Assembly (NCBI GenBank): GCA_036346405.1
Contig: CM070546.1
Span: forward strand, 102,430,826 to 102,494,825
Direction of reading: 5' to 3'
Source of the DNA: Phyllostachys edulis
Taxonomy: Eukaryota; Streptophyta; Magnoliopsida; Poales; Poaceae
Length of the DNA: 64,000 bases
Made by a program: the position numbers and the translations under genes. This document shows, in pieces, positions 45,401 through 57,589 of this stretch. Every line of letters begins with the position of its first letter. Within the stretch, counting starts at the first letter, position 1. The notes under the pieces were generated by a model. The model ran no database searches, was not told the origin of the DNA, and was given only the letters and a program-made list of their open reading frames with translations.

Positions 45401-47011
45401 TGATCTAGAATAGCCGGCCAAAGAGGGAAGGGCACAGCAGGACGTAGAGGCTTGGGTAGGCTTATTTGTTATTCCATTGGTTGCCTCCAATCAATCTGGA
45501 ATTTATTTTTAAAATAATCTATTTTTTATTCAAAATAACAAAAATATTCCAGCGATAATTTTTTTTACAGAAATATACTCTCGTCATCGCTCGATCGTTG
45601 GTATTGGACGATCGTCGGTTGGTTCGGCCGCATAACGGTTCAAGCGATCGGGCACTATGCATGCCCGGCTAGATAAGTGAAATGCATATTAGGACCAACA
45701 TTGAGCGACAAGTGTTCGATCGCTCAGCGGTTGAGCTATCGAACGATCGCTCAATGATTGGTCGATCATTGAGCGACTAGTCCGATCGCCCAAGCGGTTG
45801 AGCGACGTGAGTATATTTACGTAAAAAATTATCGCGGAATATTTTTGTTATTTTGAATAAAAATAGATTATTTTAAAAATAAATTCATCAATCTGCCGTA
45901 TGCCTTATATAACCAAATAACTAAAGATAAGATATCCTCTTAAAGAAATAGATAACAACTAAAGATAAGGTAATGACGCAGTAGCTGCTGCCCCCTTGGC
46001 GCGCCACTTCCATAGTTCCATGGGCCCATAATGGGCTGTACATGACAATTTATAACCTTGATTTGTAAATATCAGCCACGCCTCGACTAAAAGATGAAGC
46101 ATATTATCTTGGATGCTTTACCTTGTTGAACTAAAAAAAAGTTGCTTTACCTTTTTAATATGGACAAAATTTGTAAACTTGATATTACAGTTGATACACA
46201 AACTATTGCGGCACATCTTTGTGAATTGGTTCCACTCTTGTATCAAAAGGAAGGAAAAGACAAGTAGGCGGAGTTGCTGCAGTTCTTAAATAATTGAAGT
46301 TCATTTACGTTAAAATAGTTTGAAACTCTGACTCAGGGGCTGGTTGAAAAACTTCTGGAGTTTTTTCCCCCCAAACTATCTAGTGCAAAAATTGATCTTC
46401 TTGAAATTTGCTTCGTAAAAAATTCAAATTTGTGCTTCAATTTTGTGGGACCATGTTTCAAACACACGAGTTTCAGAAATATTGGGAATAGCTTAGACGT
46501 GTTGTCCACTTCATCGGTTATCTTTATGCATTTGTTTCAATATTGTTATTGTATCCTTATTGTGCCTATCTTTCTGCTTCTTTTCAATTGTCTGTATGTA
46601 ATAAGTACTCTGCACACGTCTATTTTAAAACACATTCGCACTCTGCATTATTTATTGGCTGATGTTCTCCTTGTCAGTGCTTCTTCATGTAATCTGTTGT
46701 GTTATGACTTCGTTCAGAGCCACCTACTATGAATATGTTTAGATTCACATTTGCCGTGTCACCATCTTCTTAGGCACGTGTTTGCAGATGGTTAGTATTG
46801 GATTATCGTTTTGGACACGCACAATTATCTTGCTGGCATGCATTGTTTGACATAAATCCATTGCTACATGTTTGTAAACGTTTACGCTGTGTATGTATAT
46901 GTTTCAGCTTGCTTCAGTGTTCATGTGAGAGGATCGGAGTACATTCCTCTGTTAGGATCATCTGCCGATCCAGACTACTCCTTTTTTGGTGCTGCTGACT
47001 ATGACCAATGA
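42438..47011 (+). CDS. TRAX: Translin-associated factor X (TRAX), C3PO endonuclease subunit
   Basis: Seven coding exons join cleanly: 42438-42492, 42589-42725, 43768-43847, 44568-44709, 44787-44936, 45039-45240 and 46908-47011, giving 289 residues (plant TRAX about 287). All introns are GT-AG. The protein has an NLS-like APKRSRTM, then DKRERLVKASRDVTMNSKKV, FWKLRRAYTFGVQEYVEAAT, LDYLLGVADLSGELMRLAIG and CFSVHVRGSEYIPLLG. The EYVEA and VAD motifs hold the acidic residues that form the RNase centre of translin/TRAX in animals (human E126, E129, D193). With translin it forms an RNA-binding endonuclease acting on RNAs. The start at 42438 has a good context (ACCATGGCG). Intron 1 is 96 nt and in frame, so its retention would add 32 residues; ATG 42366 would extend the N-terminus. 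Intron 6 (1667 bp) contains a MITE. Confidence 0.94.
43101..43150. repeat. 25-bp perfect tandem duplication in TRAX intron
   Basis: AGATCATTAACCTTGCGGTG plus TGGGA occurs twice in direct contact (43101-43125, 43126-43150). No effect on splice sites is apparent. Confidence 0.98.
45499..45886. mobile_element. Mutator-type MITE in last TRAX intron (388 bp)
   Basis: A 9-bp duplication ATCAATCTG (45490-45498 and 45887-45895) flanks inverted repeats of more than 80 bp beginning GAATTTATTTTTAAAATAAT. The arms share ACAAAAATATTCC and (with small changes) ACAGAAATATAC with the larger MULE at 35439. The centre has repeated GAGCGA/GATCG dyads (e.g. GTTGAGCTATCGAACGATCG). It sits about 260 bp after exon 6 and is spliced out with the intron; no coding sequence. 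Confidence 0.92.
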
Positions 47012-48073
47012 AGCAAGACGACCTAGCTGACATGTTACAAGAACTCATATCATCCATCGAAAGAAACATTGTTGCAACAAGGCTGTCCGAATTTGTTGCT
47101 GGTGTATGTCACACCATGGAACATGTAATCTTGTCTCAGCTTTGTGTAAGCATTGCGAACCTGCTCATCTAGTATTTGAATAAGGATTTGTTCGTGTTTG
47201 GATACTTGGGTATGAGAGGTGGAATAGGGATTGGGATATGAGGCGGTGGGTTATGACTTGGGATTTGAGATTTTAATCTCATTTCCATGTTTGGCTTGTG
47301 ATGGGATAGGGATAAAAAGCATAAAGATTAAGGACCAAAATGCCCTACTTAAAAACAGGTATATCCATTCTTGTTCGTGAATCATGATAATGATTTATGT
47401 ATTACCACATGCCATATAGATAAGTAAACATCATGCCAAAATATCATCAAGCACAGCCCATTATAGAAATCAAGCCCGTCACAACGTTGCCATATATTAA
47501 CATTTCACTGTCATTCTAAAGACCAAAGCCCCAAATATACCATCTCCGATTCTGCACCATCAATCACCGGAGAAACGAACTCTTCTTTTAAGTCATCTGG
47601 AGTGTCAAAGAAGAGATTCAGTATTGAGATATCTTGACCAATGATATGTCCAATCTTCAGAGTTGGCCCGAGAGTAAAACCAGGAAGTGCACACAAGACA
47701 TGGAACAGTTGAGTCCTCTTGGCAGCAATTTCCTTTTCAACATTTCATATCATGTAGTAGTGAATACTTTCCCATTTCCACAAGGCGATGTCCGGGCTGA
47801 CGAAATGGCCGGCCAGCAACATCGAGGCAGCAGCACGGCAGACCTAACAACACCAAGGCCGAAAACAGTATGCTTGCCTCTCAAATACATCTCACGGTCT
47901 TCCGTGTTGTGCGAACAGCAGGAAAGAAAATTCAGAGCAAGGGACAACAAGCGATCTGGGGTATTCGTGCTATTAGCCGAGCATCAATACAGCAAGAAAG
48001 ATCGGGAGGAAAACACAACAATTAATCGATCAAACAAGAATGATATGGATGCATACACAGCAAGATGATGCTA
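47012..48073. other. 3' flank of TRAX and spacer before copia element
   Basis: 47012-47180 is probable TRAX 3' UTR. 47511-47744 (minus) is one open stretch encoding EKEIAAKRTQLFHVLCALPG, continuing to a stop at 47511; the composition looks protein-like but I recognise no family and see no acceptor site that fixes its start. It may be a captured gene fragment or chance. The rest shows nothing. Confidence 0.4.
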
Positions 48074-48078
48074 GAAGC

Positions 48079-49183
48079 TGTTTGAAATATAGATAATATT
48101 TTAATTCCAGATTTTATTATGAGGCAAAAATCATATAAAAATAGAGATGCATAAAGCAATACTAACAACAGTGCAACTCATTGCACGTCTAAACATACAC
48201 AATAGTAGGATTATAACAGAATAGTTTGGTTGCACAACCGACTTATAGTCGGGCTTGATGAAGAAGAGGAAGCAACGCAGACTTGAAGCAGTGCAGAACG
48301 TAGATGAAGCAGTGAAGCGAGCAGTCAAGCAGATGCGCTACCTAGAAAACTTATTGCCGTCCCGTGCAGGTGAACTATGTGACAATGATTCGGAGATACC
48401 CGCTCACTCTCCTTCTCGGTGCACGCCGAGGAGAAGGGATGACTTAGTTCGACAGCACAACCCTCCAACACAATATAACAAAGAGGAAAAAGAAGAAAAT
48501 GGAAGTGAATCAATCCGTATCAGATCTAGACGTCTCTATATCTTTTTAAGGTCAAGACAATTACTCTCTAATAACTATATAATAAAGCACATATTAAACC
48601 ACTGATAACTGCTAATTCAATACCAATTAATGGTAATTAAGCAGTGTTTATCAGTTCTTGATTACACGGTCTCTGACCGACCTTCGGTCTCTGACTTGGC
48701 CGGTGTATTTCGACCGCATTATTTTGACCACACTGGTCTATGGATCCGCCCACTATTTTTCGACCACATTGGTCTATGGATCCGACCAGTGTTTTTCTAC
48801 CACAGTGTCTCCACCACTTTATTTTGACTACACTGGTCTATAGATCCGACTAGTGTTTTTTAACCACTTTATTTGGAGAGAGAAATGCACGGTTAGCAAA
48901 AGAAAGGTGGACTAGGTTCACGACACGTTCACGGTCGCGCGTTGCAAGTCACAAGTCATGTGATTGCCACACGAATATATGCGTGTGCGTGCGTGTGTGT
49001 GACTTTAGCTATAGTCCTCTCCATGTCACCACATGTCATGTGTCACATGTTTCAAGAGGTGGCAATGACTCCACCTTATAATTGCTCTGCTACTACTTGG
49101 CTAGGCAATATAGGACTAAACCATGCATGCTTTGAAATTTCAGGAATGAATGAACCTTTACACTTATATGTCTAATTCTAACA
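48079..49183 (-). repeat. 3' LTR of the copia element (1105 bp)
   Basis: Bounded on the plus strand by TGTTTGAAATATAG and ATTCTAACA. It contains 36-bp sub-repeats at about 48690-48880. Confidence 0.92.
48690..48880. repeat. Copia LTR sub-repeats, 36-bp unit with GACC...GGTC dyad
   Basis: GACCACACTGGTCTATGGAT-type units recur every ~36 bp in this LTR; the counterpart in the 5' LTR (54300-54495 and 55356-55445) has more and diverged copies. The dyad GACCACATTGGTC is partly self-complementary. Confidence 0.75.
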
Positions 49184-49802
49184 ATCCCCCACCAATTCTA
49201 AAGCAAACAGAAAAAAGGATGATAAGAATTATTGTGCTGAAGTATTGTTAATATATCAGTCTTTTAGTGTAAGTCCCGTACGGGTTGAACTTGTACCTAG
49301 AATAACAAGATTCATCTTCTCACAGCTGATGAATGGACTATGCCTTAATTCACAGCTTTCCGTGATTGGATTTCACTTGAAATCTCAACCGATACTGGGT
49401 TGTCAAAGAACCACGCCTAAACGGAGCATTATTTGTTCATGCTCCCTTATCTGCTCATGAGCTTTCTAGAGAATGCCCTATTCTCGTGAACTGCGACCTC
49501 ACAGTTAAGCTCAAGTAGGTGTATTCATTTTAGGTATCCTGTAGGCTAATATATTTTCCCTCATTGGACACTAGAATACATTAAGGCTTTATGCCACCCT
49601 TCCATACAGTTGAGAGTACTTTATTTATCAAGACACGGATACAAATATTATTAATTGTACTCTCTTGTTACAACTTCAACTTGTTTTTCTCATTACCTAA
49701 GTCACGAGATCTCTGATCAAGAAGGTATGGGTTACTATTGAGTTGTAACGCCAATGGACCTCATTCCCATGTCCATAGACGCAACGAAAATCGCCTTATG
49801 TG

Positions 49803-52800
49803 CTAGCTCCTTTGTGAAAGGGTCTGCCAGATTTTCTCAGTGCGAATATAATTCACAGTAATCACTCCGGAGTTCCTCAATTTTTTGATAGATTTAAGCC
49901 TACGCTTCACGCGTCTAGAGGACTTCATGTTATCCTTAGTACTTGTAACCTTAATCAACACTGTTTTGTTATCATAGTACATTAGGATTGCCAGTATTGA
50001 TTTCTCAACCAGTGGCAAGTCTAACAGTAGCTCTCTAAGCCATTCAGCCTCAACAGTGGTTGTGTCCAATGCTACAAGTTCTGCTTCTATAGTTGACCTC
50101 GTCAATATAGTCTATTTACACGACCTCCATGAAACTACAACACCTGCTAGGGTAAAAACATAACCACTTGTAGCTTTGGTCTCATCTGCATCAGAGATCC
50201 TATTTGAATCATTATATCTTCTAATACAAATGTATACCCAATATAGTGAATTTCATATGAGGTTGTGCCTCTCAAGTAGCACAACACTCTCTCAAGTGCC
50301 TCCCAGTAATCATCTGCTAGATTAGAAGTAAACCGACTTAATTTGCTCACAACAAATGATATGCCAGGTCTTGTGGCACCAGATAGATACATAAGGGACC
50401 CAATAATTTAAGAATATCTCAATTGAACTTTGCTTAATCCCTGATTCTTTCGAAGCTTAACACTAGCATCATAAGGAGTTAGGGAAATCTGGTAGTTCTC
50501 AAGGCCAAACCGACTCAATATTTTCTCAGCATAATGGAATTGGTTCAATGTGACCCCATCCTCATTTTTTATCAATTTAATATTTAGAATAACATTTGCC
50601 TCTCCTAAGTCTTTCATACCAAAACATCTAGATAAGAAAGATTTGACCTCGTCATTAACAACAATGTTAGTCCTAAATATAAGTATGTCATTGACATACA
50701 AACACAAAATCACTCCTTGATCCCCACCATAATGATAATATACACACTTATTTGCCTCATTCACAGCAAAACCAGCAGATGTTAAAGTTTTATCAAACTT
50801 CTTGTGCCATTGTTTAGGGGTTTACTTTAGGCCATACAAGGATTTGATTAATTTGCACACCTTATTTTCCTGTCCAGAAAGCACAAAACCATCTAGTTGC
50901 TCCATATAGATTTCTTCCCCCAACTCCCCATTAAGGAAAGCTGTCTTTACATCCATTTGATGGATGTGTAGACTATGGGAAGCAGCTAATGCAATGAGCA
51001 CTCGAATGGTAGTTAATCTGGCAACATGAGAGTATGTATCAAAATAATCCTCACCTTCTTTCTAGATGTAACCCTTGGTCATAAGTCTTGCCTTATACTT
51101 ATCAATAGTACCGTCAGGCCTCATTTTCTTTTTAAAGATCTACTTGCATCCAACAGGTTTGCACCCGCTAGGACGATCAGTGATTTCCCAAGTTCCGTTA
51201 GTCATGATGGAATCCATCTCGCTATGGACTGCCTCTTTCTAATACTCAGCATCAGGTAATGCATAAACCTCTGAAAAAGTTTTTGGCACATCATCCATGA
51301 GGTATACAATAAAATCTTCGCCAAAGGTTTTCTCAACCCATTGTCGCTTGCTCCTGCGAGAAGCCTCTTTAACTAAATTGTTATCTTTCTAAGGAATATC
51401 ACAGACTGGTGGTATATTACTCATTGGTTCAGAGATAGTGGTAGGTTCAAAATTACTATTATTCATAGTTTGATTATCCTCAGTTCGAGAAGTACTGCCT
51501 GCAGTTCTCATAGGATAAATATCCTTAAAAAAATGAAGCATATATGGACTCCATTATTGTGTTAGCAATAATCTCAAGAGTTTCTGATCTTACTACTAAA
51601 AATCTATAGGCCGTGCTGTTATGAGCATATCCCAGTAAGACACAATCGACTGTTTTAGGTCTAAGCTTTCTCTTTTTCTGCAATGGTATATTTATTTTTG
51701 CTAAACACCCCGAAGTTCGCGAAAAATTAACATAGGGTTTTCTCCCCTTCCATCCCTCATATGAAGTAATCTCACACCTTTTAGTGATTACTCTGTTTAG
51801 GACGAAAGTTGCTGTCAATATAGCTTCTCCTCACCACATCTTAAGCATACCGACACTCTCTAACATGGCATTCACCAAGTCTGTTAGTATCCGGTTTTTC
51901 CTCTCAGCCACCCCGTTTGATTGAGGTGAGTATGGTGGTGTAACTTCATGGACTATTCATGTTCAGAACAGAATTGAGAGAATTCATGAGAGATATACTC
52001 TCCTCCACGATCAGACCTTAGTCTTTTAATTTTGTTTTCTAGTTGGTTCTCAACCTTGGCCTTATAAATTTTAAAGTAATTTAAAGTTTTCATCTTTTAT
52101 TTTCAGTAGATACACATAACAATATAGTGATGCATCATCAATAAGAGTTAGAAAATATCTTTTGCCTCCTTTTGTCAACAATCTATTCATCTCACACAAG
52201 TCGGAATGTACAAGATCTAATGGTGTTAAGTTCTTTTCCTCCTATGACCCCTTAAAAGGTTTTCGAGGTTGTTTTGCTTGCACACAAGTTTAGCATTTTG
52301 ATCACTTGACAATTTCACATTTTGGAATTAAATCTAATCTGGACATCCAAGCAATACTATCAAAATCAATATGACAGAATCGAGAATGTCATATATTGAC
52401 CTTACATTTATTCAAACTAATTGCAACATTCAGATTATAACAACACTCTAAAGTACTTATGGAGAACAAGCCTCCGCTCTCATAGCATTTACCAACAAAG
52501 TTACCAAACTTAGACATTACAACTTTATTTGACTCAAATACTAGCTTATAACCATCACTGCATATGAGAGAACCACTAACGAGGTTCTTGTTTATCATTG
52601 GCGCATGCTGCATGTTCTTCAAGTGGATAATCTTTCCTGAAGTAATCCTCAGATCCACCGTGCCAGAACTAAGAATAGAAGCATGTGACCTGTTTCCCAT
52701 TAGGACGGAGGAAGCCCTGGCTGCCTGATAAGAAGAAAAAAAGGAAATATTAGAACATACGTGAACATTAGCTCCATTATCAACCCACTAATTAGTGGAT

Positions 52801-53673
52801 TGACATGCTAAAAAAACAACAGGTGAATTGTCATACCCTCCTGTTGAGGCCTCGTTTATGATCACATTGACAACCTTTTTCTTTGATCGTTTCAAAGATC
52901 CTTGTTGCTATGTAAAACCTCTTGATCCTTAGCCATATGACCGTTTTTTTCCACACACATAGCAGGTGATGCTCCTCATGTCCTTCTTGTCAGTTTTCTT
53001 CTTAAAGCTAGTTGTCTTGTTTGGTTTGAAGTCTTGATTTTCTTGCCATATCTTTTCTCTATAACATTTGCATTGATCTGATTGTTCAAACTAGAAATAT
53101 TTGGTGCATCTTTTGCTCTTGCCTTTTCTTCCACATCAAGGGCACAATGAGTACATCAATAGATATCTCTTCCCTCTTGTGCTTTAAGGTAGTAGCAAAA
53201 TCCCGCCATGAAGCAGGAAGTTTGGCAACAATGCCCACAATCACAAACTTAGGAGAAAAAACACAACCTGGATGTGCAATCTCGCCGACTAGTAGCTGAA
53301 GCAAATAAGCCTATGCAACTATAGACTTAGCATCATCCATGCAATAGTTGAAGAATTGCTCACACATGTATAGCCAACGACCAACCTCAGCTTCTGCATA
53401 TTTGTGCTCTAGTGCATCCCACAACTCTGTGGCGGACTTGAAGTCCATGTACATATCATAAAAATGATCTGCCAGTATGGTCAGAATGCATCTAAGAGCA
53501 ATGTTGTTTGCAGTGTCAAACCACATAGTCTGATCAATCGTAAATGAATACTGCGGATAGATCACCCACCGCAGCCCCAAAGACATGAGCCAAAACTTGA
53601 CCCTGGTCTACCATCTATGAAAGTTCTTACCAGAAAACTTCTCAGATTTCATAGCATCAAAAGCACTAGCCAT
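49803..53673 (-). pseudogene. copia polyprotein (gag-INT-RT-RH), degenerate
   Basis: Start ATG at 53673 (MASAFDAMKSEKFSGKN). The gag/UBN2-like part (53086-53586) contains SATELWDALEHKYAEAEVG, then a zinc-knuckle remnant. 52389-52700 has the pre-integrase region (LRITSGKIIHLKNMQHAPMI), 51525-51818 the integrase end, 50408-50764 RT with LCLYVNDILIF, and 49803-50392 the RT end and RNase H (RSTIEAELVALDTTTVEAEW). The conserved YVDD box reads YVND, so a catalytic aspartate is lost. Numerous stops and frameshifts interrupt it. Confidence 0.82.
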
Positions 53674-54499
53674 TGTTGAATCACAAAAAATCTTCACAAT
53701 AAGGTTTCTGGATTGTTTGAAATATAGAAAATATTTTAATTCTAGATTTTATTATGAGGCGAAGATCACATAAAACTAGAGATACATAAAGCAATACTAA
53801 CAACATGCAACTTATTGCACATCTAAACATACACAATAGTAGGATTATAATAGAATAGTTTGGTCGCACAACCGACTTATAGTCGGGCTTGATGAAGAAC
53901 AGGAAGCAGCGTAGACTCGAAGCAGTGCAGAATGTAGATGAAGCAGTGAAGCGAGCGGTCGCGCAGATGCGCTGATTAGAAACCTTATTGTCGTCCCGCG
54001 TAGGTGAACTCTACGACAATGGTTCGGAGATACCCTCTCACCCTCCTTCTCAGTGCACGCTGAGGGGAATGGATGGCTTAGTTCGACAGCACAACCCTCC
54101 AGCACAATATAACAAGAGGAAAAAGAAGAAAATGGAAATAAATTAGTACGTATCAGGTCTGGACGTCTCTATATCTTTTTAAGGTCGAGACAATTACTCT
54201 CTAGTAACTGCATAATAAAGCACATATTAAACCACTAATAAATGCAAATTCAATACTAATTAATGGTAATTAAGTAGTGTTTATCAGTTCCTGATTACAC
54301 ACTGGTCTACAGTTTTGACCATTGGTCTACAGCTTCGACCGGTGTATTTTGACCACTCTGGTCTATGGATCCGACTACAATTTCTCGACCATTGTGTTTC
54401 GACCACCTTATTTCGACCACTTTTTTTTCGACCACACTGTCTATGGATTCGAGCAGTGTTTTTTGACCACTGTGTTTCAACCACTTTATTTCGACCACT

Positions 54500-55350
54500 T
54501 GATACGGAGTGGCCTGATCTTCTTGAGTAGAACTGTGGATAAATAGCGCTTGACGACGAACACCGCTTAGCTGTAAACCACGCGCTAGTGCACAGACTTG
54601 CAGCTCTATGGATATTCACCAACACGCACCAGGATGATCGCCGCTAGACCACGAGCGGAGATCGCCAAGCCCTCAATTCCCAGCGGAAAAGCAAACTTGA
54701 CATTGTAACGTAGAACGAATAACAGATCACCTAATTCTCTCTCAGAAATTCTCGCATGAATTTCTGGTATGAAAGAACAAGCAAGAACTTGTGTTCTATT
54801 CTTTATCTCAAAAGTATGGCCTACCGTTACAATGGGGGTCTACCCCTCAATATATAGTCTCGGCCTAAGAACTATTTGGTACTACTGTTCATGGTGGTAC
54901 TATTCATGCACAGTTACTGTTCATGCGCTGGTACTGTTCATGTCGTGGACTTGGGCTTCCTTTCTGGTTCCTCCACATGGGCTTTGTACTTGACCGCATG
55001 GGCCTTGATCCCTCGCTTAGCCGTATGGACCTTGGCTCTCTCCTCCTTGGCCAAATAGGCCATAGGCCAGCGCCTTGACCTCCTCATTTGATGACCTTCC
55101 TTGGATGATGACCACATATCCTTGATCTCTGTCCATCACTGAATCTTCAAACCTGAGCACAAGCAAAACACTGTTTTTAGGTAGTATAAAATTCTCATTA
55201 AAATCAATGACATGTTCATTAAGGAGTAAGTTCACCTGAGTTTGTAGTTTCTTGGTACATGCTCTTGTTATTGGTCCTGTCGGCAACTCGAGGCATATAT
55301 CATGAGCATTAGGTGGAGGAGAAGAAGGTGTCGTAGGGATGCCCTCATCA
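54500..55350 (-). mobile_element. Solo LTR (851 bp) nested in the copia 5' LTR
   Basis: Has TG...CA ends (TGATACGGAG ... CCTCATCA on the plus strand) and a perfect 5-bp duplication CCACT (54495-54499 and 55351-55355). On the minus strand the first ~270 bp read as the C-terminal tail of a gypsy polyprotein (LPTGPITRACTKKLQTQVNL), so the coding end of that family reaches into its LTR. A TATATATT box lies near 54857-54864 (minus). Confidence 0.82.
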
Positions 55351-55452
55351 CCACTTTATTTCAATCATAGTGTTTTAACCACTTTATTTCGACCAGAGTG
55401 GTCTATGGATCCGACTAGTGTTTTCGACCACTGTGTTTCGACCATTTTATTT

Positions 55453-55478
55453 GAGAGAGAGAGAGAGAGAGAGAGAGA
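55453..55478. repeat. (GA)n microsatellite
   Basis: Alternating GA within the copia 5' LTR; only a short GAGAGAG occurs in the 3' LTR. Confidence 0.97.
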
Positions 55479-55923
55479 AATGCACGGTTAGCAAAAGAAA
55501 TGTGGACTAGGTTCACCACACGTTCATGGTCGCGTGTCGCAAGTCACAATTTACGCTGTTGCCATAGGAATATACGCGTGCGTGTGCATACGTGCGTGTG
55601 TGTGACTTTAGCTATAGTCCTCTTCATATCACCCCCATATCATGTGTCACATATTTCAAGAGGTGGCAAGGACTCCACCTTATAAATTGCTCTACCACCA
55701 CTTGGCTAGCCAATATGGTACTAAACCATGCATGCTTTAGAATTTCAGGAATGAATGAGCCTTTACACTTATGGGCCCAATTCTAATAGAAGCCACCAAA
55801 GTATACCCTGATGATGCGTGGCCTACCCCTTGGTGGAGTTCGCGGCCGACCGCGGCGGTGGAAGCATGCGCCGGGGAGAGGACACAGATTGGGGAGAGTT
55901 GTGGTAGTAGGCAGGGCTTGTTT

Positions 55924-56200
55924 GATTTTTTTAAATAATATTTTTTAATAAAGATTCACAAAAATAGATATTCAATTTTTTAAATACAGAAATGGGTTAT
56001 GTCTCTATTTGAAATAGCGAAATATCCATGTCGCCATTCCAAATGGTGATAGCAGCCTTGTCGCCATTAGAATAGTGCTGAGAGGCTTAAGTCGCCAATT
56101 GAACTAGCGACGGGTTCCTGTTGTCAATTCAAATGGCGACTGGATCCCATCGCCAGTTCAATTGGCGATAGGAGCTGGATTTTTTTTAAATTATTTATGT
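55924..56200. mobile_element. MITE related to the 35.4-kb MULE
   Basis: Its left arm GATTTTTTTAAATAATATTT ... TTCACAAAAATAGATAT ... TACAGAAATGGG parallels the MULE arm, and the centre has repeated CGCCATT/AATGGCGA dyads (e.g. CGCCAGTTCAATTGGCG). The right arm is short and diverged and no 9-bp duplication was found, so the right limit is approximate. Confidence 0.55.
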
Positions 56201-57589
56201 GCAGATAATCCAACTTCAAATTTTAGTGGATTTCAAGAAGTTTTTTTTGGTAATATCTTTAAATGTTTGTGTAGTTTGGAATGCAAATTTGGAAAAGATA
56301 ACAAAATATGAAGTAGAGAACACGAGATCGGCGACGCAATTTGGAATACGAGTTAGCCAGTGCAATAACACAAACAGCCCCCTTCAGAGCGAAATGATAA
56401 AAAATATTTGGGTTTAGGGTTGCCATGCACCCTGTTGTCCCGATTGTATTATTTGCATAACCGATTCCTTTGGGAAAAGAGTACGAAATTTGAAATAAAC
56501 GAAATATTTGGGAATAAAATTTGAAAGACTTCATAATTTAATTGCGAATTACATGGCGCGTAGGGTTTGGTTACTTGCATTAGAAACAACAGCATTCATG
56601 AATCAACAAACCGGAAAACACCTACGATACATGTGTGCCTTTTTAGAATTGAAAATAGGGTGAATTGGAACAAAGTTAATTAGTCTTTGTAGCCCATCGG
56701 TCCCTTCCCCTTATCTTGGGACTATCTACGACGACGGCCAGTCTCGAAGTCCGCCATGTTCTACGAGACGGGCTGGACGATTGAATGATTATAGGATAGC
56801 AGAACGGAAGGCCAAATCTATAATCAGGATGCAAAATGAACATAAATCACCTATTCGATATGGAGTACGCTCGAGCGACGGGAAGCACTAGGACAGCGGC
56901 CAGTCTTAGTACATGAGCATTCCCCTTGTCCGCCGCGCGCTCGTCTCGGTCGTACTCAACTTCTTATTGGGGGAGGGGCCTCCACCACCACCCTGCTTTC
57001 CTGGGCTCCTCCGATGCCTTTTCAATAGGGTCAAATACGTAAGGTTTCCAGTGTTCAAAGGTCTCGGGTCGCTTTGCGTAGTTGAACATGTACTTCTGCT
57101 CGATAAACGCCATATCGTACATGTCCGGATCGTCGATCCATTGGGAGAAGTTGCAACATATCTCCGACTGCCATTATGCGCAGATGAAGTTAGTGATATG
57201 TGGAATGCAACATAATATATGAAAAATCTATGTGTGTGTAAGATTATCTTACGAGGATAATCCCGCACGTGTAGTACGACCAGGTAGCGATTGCCGGGTG
57301 TATGGACTAAATGATCTTCGTCGGTTCTTCGCACACACATTGCGGGTGTGGGAACTCCAGCAGTACCAGCACATCCTTCATGGAACAATACATGTAGGGT
57401 TTAGCCTCTCGGCAAGCCACTTGCACTTCCGCAACATCTTCGCATAGAAGTCCGACATCTCATTCCTCTCTATTGTGTGAAACAAGTTGTAGTGAAGTGT
57501 TGGGTGTGGTGTTGTAGTGTTCTGCTCCAGCTCTCTTCTCCATCCTTTTATAAGCATATAGCGTGTAGTGCTGAGGGTGGAGGGAGAAG
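56201..57589. pseudogene. Transposon-derived interval with GRF-like zinc-finger fragment (minus strand)
   Basis: 56210-56900 shows nothing that I can identify. On the minus strand 57590-56990 reads, with frame shifts, MSDFYAKMLRKCKWLAERLN, then LEFPHPQCVCEEP...ATWSYYTCG and later SQWIDDPDMYDMAF. This pattern, CxC, Tyr-Tyr-x-Cys and F/Q-W-I-D, is that of GRF-type zinc fingers common in grass transposon and retrogene proteins. Host gene versus transposon origin cannot be settled; the fragment is not an intact ORF. Confidence 0.35.

Larger units (their letters stand above)
48079..55788 (-). mobile_element. Ty1/copia retrotransposon with perfect target duplication
   Basis: The 5-bp duplication GAAGC (48074-48078 and 55789-55793) brackets a complete element. 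The 3' LTR is 48079-49183 and the 5' LTR 53714-55788 (longer through a nested insertion). On the minus strand LTRs start TGTTAGAATT (TATTAGAATT in the 5' copy) and end TTTCAAACA. A purine tract GGTGGGGGAT precedes the 3' LTR. gag, integrase, RT and RNase H fragments lie between in the copia order. Stops show it is inactive. The PBS next to the 5' LTR does not match the usual tRNA-Met complement. Confidence 0.93.
53714..55788 (-). repeat. 5' LTR of the copia element, enlarged by a nested LTR
   Basis: Homologous to 48079-49183 but 2075 bp long. The excess is an 851-bp inserted LTR plus its 5-bp duplication (54500-55355) and an expanded sub-repeat array. The (GA)n tract near 55453-55478 is another difference. 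Confidence 0.9.

Noticed and set aside
49803..53673. Active copia element
   Set aside because: YVDD is changed to YVND and the polyprotein has many stops and frameshifts.
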